Assembly (NCBI GenBank): GCA_020048295.1
Contig: JAIFMT010000044.1
Location: forward strand, 1-5,950
Source of the DNA: Rhodoferax sp.
GTDB lineage: Bacteria; Pseudomonadota; Gammaproteobacteria; Burkholderiales; Burkholderiaceae
Direction of reading: 5' to 3'
Length of the DNA stretch: 5,950 nucleotides
Under the pieces are notes generated by a model. The model saw only the letters and a program-made list of their open reading frames with translations, was not told the origin of the DNA and did not search any database. Shown here piece by piece: positions 1 through 5,173 of this stretch. A program made the position numbers and the translations under genes. The first letter of the stretch is position 1. Each line of letters begins with the position of its first letter.

Positions 1-327
1 AAGCTCAACCCGATTCTGCGCGGCTGGATGAACTATTTCAGCCTCACCCAGAGTCGACGGCCCATCGAAGAACTTGATGCATGGGTGCGCAGACGACTGC
101 GGTGTCTGCTGTGGCGGCAATGGAAGCGACCCAAGACGCGGGAGTCAAAAATGCTCGCCCTCGGGCTCGATGCCCAGCGCGCATGGAAGTCCAGTGTCAA
201 CGGCCGCGGACCTTGGTGGAATGCCGGGGCCAAGCATATGATCGCCGCTTTACCGCCAAAGCTCTTTACTCAACTCGGGCTGGTCTCGCTGGTGGCAACC
301 CACCAGCATCTCCAGCGTTCTACTTGA
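1..327 (+). CDS. ltrA: Group II intron reverse transcriptase/maturase, C-terminal part (5'-truncated by window edge)
   Basis: This is the end of the multifunctional protein that group II introns encode for splicing (maturase) and for retrohoming. The frame is open from base 1, so the gene starts before the window. The visible 108 residues begin with LNPILRGWMNYF, the signature of the group II maturase-specific domain X. A basic stretch (VRRRLRCLLWRQWKRPKTRESK) and a WWNAG segment then lead to a stop at 325-327. No cysteine-rich HNH endonuclease domain follows, so this is an En-minus type such as those of several bacterial classes; these usually home into single-stranded DNA at replication forks. 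The stop falls one base before the domain V helix, the usual position for an ORF carried in domain IV. The symbol is generic for the family. Family identification is secure; intactness of the missing N-terminal RT domain cannot be judged. Confidence 0.93.
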   Translation, partial: KLNPILRGWMNYFSLTQSRRPIEELDAWVRRRLRCLLWRQWKRPKTRESKMLALGLDAQRAWKSSVNGRGPWWNAGAKHMIAALPPKLFTQLGLVSLVATHQHLQRST

Positions 328-359
328 ACCGCCGTATGCGGACCCGCACGTACGGTGGT
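328..359 (+). ncRNA. Group II intron domain V (catalytic hairpin)
   Basis: Bases 328-336 (ACCGCCGTA) pair with 351-359 (TACGGTGGT) over nine pairs, with one G331-U356 wobble. A two-base bulge (CG, 349-350) separates this from a short upper stem, 337-340 with 345-348, capped by GACC. This is the domain V layout: lower helix, two-nucleotide bulge, upper helix. Aligned to the standard domain V, the catalytic triad is CGC at 330-332 rather than AGC; the G-U wobble at the triad G is the expected one. CGC is known in group IIC and some other bacterial introns. The upper stem is shorter than in the 34-nt textbook form. Confidence 0.85.
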
Positions 360-361
360 GT

Positions 362-398
362 GAGAGGGCTGAGGGGGCAACCCCTCACCCTACTCGAT
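362..398 (+). ncRNA. Group II intron domain VI with bulged branch-point A, and 3' splice end
   Basis: The 5' arm 362-376 folds on 381-395. GAG (362-364) pairs with CTC (393-395), AGGG (365-368) with CCCT (388-391), and TGAGGGG (370-376) with CCCCTCA (381-387). The loop 377-380 is GCAA, a GNRA tetraloop. C369 is unpaired on the 5' side. A392 is the only unpaired base in the 3' arm, so it is the predicted lariat branch point. Bases 396-398 (GAT) complete the intron. Confidence 0.82.
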
Positions 399-540
399 TG
401 CGCCCAGCCTGGGTGCACTCCTGGAGGTGCAAGTCCTCCCGCAAGCTGACCACAGTGAGCGAAATGACGCGCAACTGCATGAGGGCGACCGACTGCTGGT
501 GGTTGACGAATGGCTGTCCCGTATTTCGATGGCTAAACTG
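398..540 (+). mobile_element. Likely 5' domain I fragment of a second group II intron, truncated
   Basis: The sequence starting (T)TGCGCCCAGCC at 398-408 resembles group II intron 5' ends (consensus GUGYG, here with U at the first position). GCGCCCAG can fold back on the following CTGGGTGCAC. A GGAGG-TGCAAGT-CCTCC hairpin follows at 424-440; a GUGCAAGUC-type loop in this position is typical of domain I in bacterial introns. The rest (441-540) contains stretches such as GAGCGAAATGACGCGCAACTGC that look like domain I, but I cannot place its end exactly; 540 is set by the start of the next repeat. There is no room for a complete intron, so this is a remnant. No protein-coding gene is supported in 399-572. 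Recognition is by pattern memory and needs an intron covariance-model search. Confidence 0.55.
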
Positions 541-576
541 GCCTCTAGCGCTTATTCAGCAAGCGCTGAGTGCTAT
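541..576 (+). repeat. Interspersed GCCTCTAGC repeat, copy 1, with internal inverted repeat
   Basis: Bases 541-576 align without gaps to 5890-5925 with 26 of 36 identities, sharing GCCTCTAGC at the left, GCGCTGA in the middle and GCTAT at the right. Inside this copy AGCGCTT (547-553) and AAGCGCT (561-567) form a perfect 7-bp inverted repeat around a 7-nt loop. The right end overlaps the waaF stop codon (TAG, read from 575 to 573). From memory, such repeats are common between genes in Comamonadaceae. The function is unknown; the hairpin could act as a weak terminator or mRNA-end stabiliser for waaF. Confidence 0.6.
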
Positions 577-1604
577 AACAAAGATAAGACACGGGTGGCG
601 CTGATGTCGGTCAGGCAACGCGTGTGGCCGAGCGGGCAAGTGCGCTCGAAACACGGCGCGCAGTCCAGCGGGGGCAGGTAGCCGGGGTCATCTTTCAACC
701 AAAGTACTTTGGCCCTGTCATTGAGTGGCGGTGTGTGCAACGGGCTGCTGGAGCCAAAAATAGCCACCTGCTTCACGCCAAGCGCCGCTGCCACATGCAT
801 CAGCCCTGAATCATTGCTGACCATGACCTGGCACGCAGCAATCAGCGCCAGCGCCTGGCTCAGGCTGGTTTGCCCCGCCAGGTTATGCAGCCGTGCCGCC
901 ACTGCGGGTTCGGCCTGCGCGCTGGTTGGCAGCGCAAGTTGCACAATGTCGGCGCACAGCCCGGCTTCCTTGCCAGAGCCCAGCAGCACCACGGGCCCAT
1001 CGATCTGCCGCGCCAGCGCCGCAAAGTGGCTGCTCGGCCAACGCTTGGCCGGCCCGTATTCGGCACCCGGTGCCAGTACCGCATAGCCGCCGCGTTGTAG
1101 CCCGAGTTGCAGCAAGGTCGCCTCTACCGCGTCGGGAGCCAACTGCAATTGCGGACGCTCAAGGTCAGCGCCAGCAGCACCGCCAAGGGCTGAATAAAAC
1201 GCCACCATCGGTGGACGATTGTTTTTGGGCGGATTTTTCAGGCGATGCGTCAGCAGCCCAACGCGTGCTTCGCCCAGGTAACCCACACGCACCGGGATAC
1301 TCGCCAGAAACGGCAGCAAGGCACTCTTGAGCGAGTTCGGGCAGATGTAGGCCACGTCAAATGCGCCGTCAATTTGCCGCGCCAGCTGCCGCCGCGCGCG
1401 CCATTGCAGACCGCCGTGGGCAAACGGGAATTCGATGACCTCGGCCACCTGCGGCATGGCGCGATAAACCGGTGCCACCCAGGGCAGCGCGCCTACGGTG
1501 AGTCTCTCACCCCGCGCGTGCAGTTGGCGCAGCAGCGGCTCGGTCATGACCGCATCGCCAATCCATTGCGGGGCGATGATGAGTGCGCGCGTCAAGACGT
1601 TCAA
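573..1604 (-). CDS. waaF: ADP-heptose:LPS heptosyltransferase II
   Basis: WaaF adds the second L-glycero-D-manno-heptose to the inner core of lipopolysaccharide at the inner face of the cytoplasmic membrane, using ADP-heptose. It is a GT-B fold, family GT9 enzyme. The 343 residues are close to the roughly 348 of E. coli. The N-terminus ALIIAPQWIGDAVM carries the conserved Asp (D17) of the acceptor-side loop. KRWP (187-190), LGSGKE (208-213), NDSGLMHVAAALG (264-276) and FGSSSPLHTPPL are donor-site motifs, and a cysteine-rich tail (CAPCFERTCPLGHTRC, 315-330) is typical of WaaF. No ATG fits the N-terminus. The start taken is TTG at 1604, but TTG at 1595 (giving TRALIIAPQW) is equally possible; neither has a clear Shine-Dalgarno. 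It lies 36 nt after the zinc-finger gene and is probably co-transcribed with it. Its stop lies inside an intergenic repeat, leaving a tail ending VLSLL. Confidence 0.93.
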   Translation of the reverse strand: MNVLTRALIIAPQWIGDAVMTEPLLRQLHARGERLTVGALPWVAPVYRAMPQVAEVIEFPFAHGGLQWRARRQLARQIDGAFDVAYICPNSLKSALLPFLASIPVRVGYLGEARVGLLTHRLKNPPKNNRPPMVAFYSALGGAAGADLERPQLQLAPDAVEATLLQLGLQRGGYAVLAPGAEYGPAKRWPSSHFAALARQIDGPVVLLGSGKEAGLCADIVQLALPTSAQAEPAVAARLHNLAGQTSLSQALALIAACQVMVSNDSGLMHVAAALGVKQVAIFGSSSPLHTPPLNDRAKVLWLKDDPGYLPPLDCAPCFERTCPLGHTRCLTDISATRVLSLL

Positions 1605-1640
1605 GGTCGAAAAATCAAGACGACGCTGACCCCAATGAAA

Positions 1641-1844
1641 TCAATGGCCGTGGAAATGCTCGCCTGCCTTGAGCTGGTAAACCGTGCCGCAATACGGGCA
1701 TTTGGCCTGCCCGGTGGCGGCGACATCCAGGTAAACCTTGGGGTGGCTGTTCCACAGCTGCATGTGGGCCAGCGGGCTGGGGCAGTACAGGCCACCCTGG
1801 TGGTTCAGGTCTTTGGCCAGAACTTCGACGATTGCGTGGGTCAT
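1641..1844 (-). CDS. CHCC-type zinc-finger domain protein
   Basis: This 67-residue protein fits the zf-CHCC family, which is related to the zinc-binding NDUFS6 (13 kDa) subunit of mitochondrial complex I. Likely zinc ligands are C21, H34, C49 and C52, in the contexts YCPSP, SHPKVYLDV and CPYCG. The tail is histidine-rich (EHFHGH). ATG at 1844 is preferred over the in-frame TTG at 1865 because the ATG begins two bases after the ilvE stop and is preceded by AAGG about 9 nt upstream, inside the last ilvE codons. This tight coupling means its translation probably depends on ribosomes finishing ilvE, so the ilvE frameshift may lower its expression. The same three-gene order is familiar from other Burkholderiales. 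The exact role in bacteria is not established. Confidence 0.88.
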   Translation of the reverse strand: MTHAIVEVLAKDLNHQGGLYCPSPLAHMQLWNSHPKVYLDVAATGQAKCPYCGTVYQLKAGEHFHGH

Positions 1845-1846
1845 GA

Positions 1847-2715
1847 TCACACCTTGGTCAGCCAATGGGCGTATTTGTCATTGCGGCCATTGACGATGTC
1901 AAAGAACGCGCTCTGGATTTTCTCGGTGATCGGGCCGCGGCTGCCGGCACCGAGCTCAATGCGGTCCAACTCGCGGATCGGGGTCACCTCAGCGGCCGTG
2001 CCGGTAAAGAAGGCTTCATCGCTGATGTACACCTCGTCGCGGGTGATGCGCTTTTGCACCACAGGTCTGGCGTATAGACCACGCCGTCCTTGACGACAAA
2101 CAGGTTTTCACCGGCACCTTCAGAGACAAAGCCATTGGCATCGAGCAGCATGGCCTCGTCGTAGCCGTCGTCGGTGGCTTCCATGTTGGCCAGAATCGAG
2201 TTGGTGTAGTTGCTCACCGCCTTGGCCTGCGTCATGGTGATGTTGACGTGGTGGCGGGTGTAGCTGGAAATTTTCACGCGGATGCCGCGTTTCATGCCTT
2301 CTTCGCCCAGGTAGGCACCCCAGGGCCAGGCGGCCACCATCAGGTGAATCGTGTTGCCCTTGGGCGACACGCCGAGTTTTTTGTCGCCAATCCAGGCCAG
2401 CGGCCGCAGGTAACCCGAATCAAGCTTGTTTTCGCGGATCACGGCGACTTGCGCGTCAATGACTTCCTGCTTGCTGAAGGGCAGCTTCATGCGCAAGATT
2501 TTGGCGCTGTTGAACAGGCGGTCGGTGTGTTCTTCAAGCCGGAAAATCGCTGTGCCACTGGCCGTGTTGTAAGCGCGTACGCCCTCAAACGCACCGCAAC
2601 CATAGTGCAGGGTGTGGGTCAGCACGTGCACCTTGGCTTCGCGCCAGTCCACCATCTGGCCATCCATCCAGATTTTGCCGTCGCGGTCAGCCATTGAGGG
2701 GGGTAGGGGGCTCAT
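1847..2715 (-). pseudogene. ilvE: Branched-chain amino acid aminotransferase, disrupted by ~70-nt deletion and frameshift
   Basis: IlvE is the PLP-dependent class IV transaminase for the last step of Leu, Ile and Val synthesis. The start ATG at 2715 follows AAGGAA and opens MSPLPPSMADRDGKIWMDG. The frame is normal for 218 residues, with the PLP lysine in MTQAKAVSNY (K165) and the pyridine-nitrogen Glu in SEGAGENLF (E199). After VVYTPDL it runs into nonsense (WCKSASPATRCT...) and stops at 1984. The true C-terminus resumes at 2062 in another frame (VVQKRITRDEVYISDEAFF to AHWLTKV, stop at 1847). Between them the family has a segment like SAGALNGITRNTV..., whose Gly-Ile-Thr holds the PLP phosphate; it is absent. 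The remaining 869 nt plus 70 would give 312 residues, the normal size. An active enzyme is not expected from this sequence. Sequencing or assembly error remains possible. Confidence 0.9.
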
Positions 2716-2761
2716 CGGTTATTCCTTAAAAATCAGCGTTGCGCTGCAAGTCAAAACCGGT

Positions 2762-2791
2762 ATTTTAGGGGGCTGACCTGGCTGCAGTCAG
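2762..2791 (-). promoter_or_regulatory. Possible promoter for the ilvE cluster
   Basis: On the minus strand TAAAAT (2767 to 2762) matches five of six bases of a sigma-70 -10 box. CTGACT (2791 to 2786) lies 18 nt upstream and matches four of six bases of the -35 consensus. Transcription would begin about 40 nt before the ilvE ATG. The proposed -35 lies inside the hairpin described at 2767-2801. This is pattern matching only. Confidence 0.33.
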
Positions 2792-2801
2792 CCCCTTTTT
2801 T
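2767..2801 (+). terminator. Intrinsic terminator hairpin, best oriented on the + strand
   Basis: GGGGCTGAC (2769-2777) and GTCAGCCCC (2787-2795) form a perfect 9-bp stem with a 9-nt loop, followed on the + strand by six T residues (2796-2801). On the minus strand, where fccB ends 9 nt before the hairpin, the stem is followed by CCTAAAATA rather than a T run, so termination of fccB there would be weaker. It probably serves as the fccB 3' end but stops mainly antisense transcription coming from the ilvE side. Confidence 0.7.
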
Positions 2802-2809
2802 GCAGCGCG

Positions 2810-4115
2810 TCAGGCGAAGCTGTCGGCCATCAAGGCGTTGAACCAGGTGTTCATCTCTTTGAAGTTGCCGCTGCTCCAGCCTGTTGAGGCACCCGAGCCG
2901 GCCGCGTTGGCCACCATGGCTGCGCTAACCGGGTCATACTGGAACACGGCAGTCAGCCAGGAGGCCTGCGACATGGTGATGGTTGAGTAGCAAGCCGAAC
3001 TGGTGACAGGTGCCTGATCAGGTTGCAAGCCGGCAAAAGCCCGCACGATGGCATCCGCGCACACCTTGGCTTCCTGATTGGCAATATGACCGGCCTTGGG
3101 TTGCGCCGTGGCACTGGAGTCTCCAATGATGTGAATCTTGCCCGCACCACTGACGGTGCTGGCATAGCTGAGCTGGTTCACCCCGGCAAAGCGGAAATCT
3201 GCGTCGCCGGGCAGCTTGGTGGCGTTGTTGAGCCCGGCCGTTCTGATCAAGCCGCCGGCGCGCTGACCCGGAATCAGATTGACCGCGCCATTGTTCTTGA
3301 ACGACCCCATGGTGGTGTTGACGGTCATGCTGGCCGGATCGACGCTGGTGATTTCGGCGTTGGGCACATAAGTGATGCCATTGAGCGCAAAGCCGCTGGT
3401 GAAGTTGGCTTCCTCGGTGACGATGCGCGGATTGGCATCGAGCACAAACAGCTTGGATTTGGGTTTTTTGGTTTTCAGCCAGTCGGCCACCAGACAGGCG
3501 CGCTCGTAGGGGCCGGGCGGGCAGCGGTACGGCATCTTGGGAATCGTCAACACCACCGGCGCACCGTTGGTCATGCTGGCGAGCTGGTTGGCCAGCAAGG
3601 TGGTTTGCGCACCCGCCTGCCAGGCATGTGGCATCCGGTTGGAGGTGCCCAACCCCGGCACGCTGTCAAATTCAATGCCGGGAGCCATCACGATGCGGTC
3701 GGCGGCCAGAACGGTGCCATCGGCCAGTTTGACCTTCACCCCGACCGGGTCCACTTCAACCACGTCGCCCTTGATGACTTGCACGCCGTAGGCCGACAAC
3801 AACTTGCTGTAGTTGTAGGTCAGGCTGGCCATGCTGCGCTGGCCGGTGAGCACCAGCGAGCTGAAAATGTTGGAGACATAGCTGCTGTTGCGCTCCCATG
3901 CCGCCGCCAATCACGATCACGCGAGATTTTGTGATTGGGCTTGGCGTGGGTGTTGGCGCTGGAGTCGGCGTGGGGGTGGGTGTCGGTTTGGGCTTTGAGT
4001 GGCTGTCAGAGTCACTGTATTTTTTTGATTTCTTTTTGTCGTCATCAGCCAAGGCCAAGGGTGTACCGGTGGCCAGCAAAACCCCGCCGGCAGACAGAAA
4101 ATAGCGTCTATCCAT
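2810..4115 (-). pseudogene. fccB: FccB-like sulfide dehydrogenase flavoprotein subunit, disrupted by ~65-nt deletion and frameshift
   Basis: FccB is the periplasmic FAD subunit of flavocytochrome c sulfide dehydrogenase, which oxidises sulfide and passes electrons to FccA. ATG at 4115 follows AGGAG with 8 nt spacing. MDRRYFLSAGG is a twin-arginine signal with likely cleavage after ALA (21-23). An acidic/basic stretch and a Pro-Thr linker (41-60) precede RVIVIGGGM, the start of the FAD dinucleotide fold. The frame then fails near 3897, and the family sequence resumes in another frame as ERNSSYVSNIF and continues to the stop at 2810. About 21 to 22 residues of the nucleotide-binding loop are missing. 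The rest looks sound: MPHAW, RCPPGPYERA (Cys codon 3521-3523) and SSACYS (Cys codon 2990-2992) carry the redox disulfide pair known in Allochromatium FccB. The Cys that binds FAD covalently there aligns with Asn (YVSN, codon 3869-3871). As written, no functional flavoprotein is made. Confidence 0.88.
3936..3992 (-). repeat. Low-complexity Pro-Thr coding repeat within fccB
   Basis: Residues 42-60 of the fccB reading frame alternate Pro with Thr, Ala, Lys or Ser (PKPTPTPTPTPAPTPTPSP), read from hexamer-like units (ACNCCN). It lies between the Tat signal with its charged stretch and the flavoprotein domain, so it would act as an extended linker in the exported protein. Such simple repeats are prone to length change by slippage; the frame through it is intact here. 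Confidence 0.8.
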
Positions 4116-4140
4116 GATGTGTGCTCCTGAAAGTATTGAA

Positions 4141-4449
4141 TTAGCGCTGGGTTGACAGCCAGCTTGAGAGGGCTTGCAGTTGGGCATCGGTGTAGCCCAT
4201 GGCGTGTTTGGCCATGATGCCGTTGCCTTCCTGGCCAGACTGAAACTCTTTCAGTTCTTTGTAAATTTCATTCGCTGACTCGCCGGTGAGCTTGTCAAAA
4301 CCGGGCCCCTTGCCGTTGGTGCCGTGGCACTGAAAGCAGTTGGATGCCAGCAGCCGGCCGGCTGGCGGTGCCGTCTGGGCATGCGCACCCAGACTCAAGC
4401 CAAACAGGCAAATGGCCGTGCCTGCCGCAGCGCGAAGGAAATGTTTCAT
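4141..4449 (-). CDS. fccA: Periplasmic c-type cytochrome, FccA-like sulfide dehydrogenase subunit
   Basis: A class I cytochrome c of 102 residues that would accept electrons from the FccB flavoprotein and pass them towards the respiratory chain. ATG at 4449 is preferred to upstream ATGs because it has AAAGG about 7 nt before it and begins a clear Sec signal peptide (MKHFLRAAAGTAICLFGLSLGAHAQ, cleavage near residue 24). CFQCH (38-42) is the single haem-binding CxxCH, and GNGIMAKHAMGYTDAQLQALSSWL near the end carries the probable axial Met (M79, with M84 the alternative). This GIMAK...GYTDAQL ending is characteristic of FccA-type monohaem cytochromes. It ends 25 nt before fccB on the same strand, a typical fccAB operon. 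The gene is intact although its partner is broken. Without fccB beside it, a generic cytochrome c553-like name would be the safer label. Confidence 0.85.
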   Translation of the reverse strand: MKHFLRAAAGTAICLFGLSLGAHAQTAPPAGRLLASNCFQCHGTNGKGPGFDKLTGESANEIYKELKEFQSGQEGNGIMAKHAMGYTDAQLQALSSWLSTQR

Positions 4450-4464
4450 GGTGAACCTTTCTAT

Positions 4465-4490
4465 AAAAAACAAGGCCGCAGTTTCTGCGG
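4465..4490 (-). terminator. Terminator-like hairpin in the fccA leader (possible attenuator)
   Basis: Read on the minus strand, CCGCAG-AAA-CTGCGG (4490 to 4476) forms a 6-bp GC-rich stem. Five bases later comes a run of six T (4470 to 4465), just before the fccA ribosome binding site. The stem is short and the gap to the T run is longer than ideal, so this could be chance or a weak attenuator in the 5' leader. Confidence 0.3.
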
Positions 4491-4504
4491 GATGGGTGTG
4501 ACTG

Positions 4505-4532
4505 TCTGTATGCATTGGTAAGCATTTGTTAA
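4505..4532 (-). promoter_or_regulatory. Possible fccAB promoter with tandem direct repeat
   Basis: On the minus strand TTAACA (4532 to 4527) matches five of six -35 bases. TACAGA (4510 to 4505) is a weak -10 (three of six) at 16 nt spacing, about 55 nt before the fccA ATG. On the + strand the same bases read as two adjacent imperfect direct repeats, GCATTGGTAA (4512-4521) and GCATTTGTTAA (4522-4532), one helical turn apart. That is the spacing of a tandem operator. No known regulator is identified. Confidence 0.28.
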
Positions 4533-4672
4533 CGGCAGCGTGGCCATTGCGAAATATCATGTTTGGATGGTATTTTTTGTGGCTTAACATATTCTTAAAA
4601 CAATCGCAACGCAGTATCCTCAGGCGCTACCTCGCCACTCAAGGCGGCTTGTTTTGTTGACTGGAGACGCTC

Positions 4673-5173
4673 ATGAACTTGATCTTGTTTCACTCAAAGT
4701 GGATGGCTTTGCTGACGCTGGGGGGCTGTCTGGCGGGCAGCGCCGTGGCGCAAACCAGTTGGTCATCAAACCCGCAGCAGCCCAACGGCAGTGCGCCGGC
4801 CGTGCAAGGGGTGTACGGCACGCAATTCACGCCGCAGGACTGTGCCGACTGTGGCCGGGTCACAGCCGTGACGGTGGCTGAAAAGCCCGGCGAGAGCAAT
4901 GCCGTGGGTGTGATTGCCGGTGGTGTGGCCGGTGCCGTGCTGGGGCACCAGATTGGCAGTGGCATGGGCCGAGACCTGGCGACGATTGCCGGTGCCGTTG
5001 GTGGCGCTTACGCCGGCAAGAAAATTCAGGAAAACGCCAACACCCGCAAGGTCTGGACGGTCAGCGTGAAATACCCCGACGGCCACATCGCCCAGTTCGA
5101 CTTTGATCAGGACCCCGGCTTTGCCGTTGGCGACCCTGTCAAAAATGCGGGCAAGTCGGTGGTGCGCAATTGA
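4673..5173 (+). CDS. Glycine-zipper envelope protein, SlyB / 17-kDa surface antigen type
   Basis: This 166-residue exported protein belongs by appearance to the glycine-zipper (Rickettsia 17-kDa antigen/SlyB-like) group of outer-membrane or periplasmic proteins, whose biochemical role is poorly defined. ATG at 4673 has CTGGAG 6 nt before it. A signal peptide covers about residues 1-27; cleavage could be by signal peptidase I after AVA (24-26), or at the lipobox-like LGGC with Cys19, which would make it a lipoprotein. CADCGRVTAV (57-66) is the Cys-x-x-Cys element usual just before the zipper. Residues 78-116 (GVIAGGVAGAVLGHQIGSG to AGAVGGAYAG) form the glycine zipper, likely a paired membrane-inserting segment. 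A compact C-terminal domain (VWTVSVKYPDGHIAQFDFDQDPGFAVGDPV) follows. It diverges from fccA across a 223-nt control region, where I see only a weak -10 (TATCCT, 4615-4620). Annotation as slyB itself would be too specific. Confidence 0.85.
   Translation: MNLILFHSKWMALLTLGGCLAGSAVAQTSWSSNPQQPNGSAPAVQGVYGTQFTPQDCADCGRVTAVTVAEKPGESNAVGVIAGGVAGAVLGHQIGSGMGRDLATIAGAVGGAYAGKKIQENANTRKVWTVSVKYPDGHIAQFDFDQDPGFAVGDPVKNAGKSVVRN

Larger units (their letters stand above)
1..398 (+). mobile_element. Group II intron, 3' portion (domain IV ORF end, domains V and VI)
   Basis: The maturase C-terminus, a foldable domain V (328-359) and a domain VI (362-395) follow one another in the canonical order, and the element ends near CGAT at 395-398. 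Counting the last base as 1, the bulged adenosine at 392 is position 7, which matches the usual branch-point distance from the 3' splice site. The final dinucleotide AT agrees with the AY consensus for intron 3' ends. The 3' boundary is uncertain by one or two bases because the next sequence resembles another intron start. The 5' part is outside the window. Confidence 0.85.

Noticed and set aside
81..449. 122-codon open frame on the + strand
   Set aside because: It overlaps the maturase C-terminus in another frame and runs through domains V and VI of the intron RNA.
541..576. Integron attC-like site
   Set aside because: The repeat has an inverted repeat but lacks paired core sites, and there is no integrase or cassette layout.
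398..604. 68-codon open frame (and an 84-codon one at 427-681) in the intron remnant
   Set aside because: The translations show nothing recognisable, and the DNA is better explained as domain I RNA and a repeat.
2062..2062. Separate small gene starting at GTG 2062 for the IlvE C-terminal part
   Set aside because: The sequence is the ordinary IlvE C-terminal half-domain without a ribosome binding site; it is the tail of a broken gene, not an independent one.
1245..2093. 282-codon open frame on the + strand
   Set aside because: It is antisense to waaF, the zinc-finger gene and ilvE, all of which are recognisable; the product has no domain signature.
3023..3934. 303-codon open frame on the + strand
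   Set aside because: It lies wholly antisense to fccB, whose protein is recognisable. Its translation shows no family features, and long antisense frames are common in GC-rich DNA.
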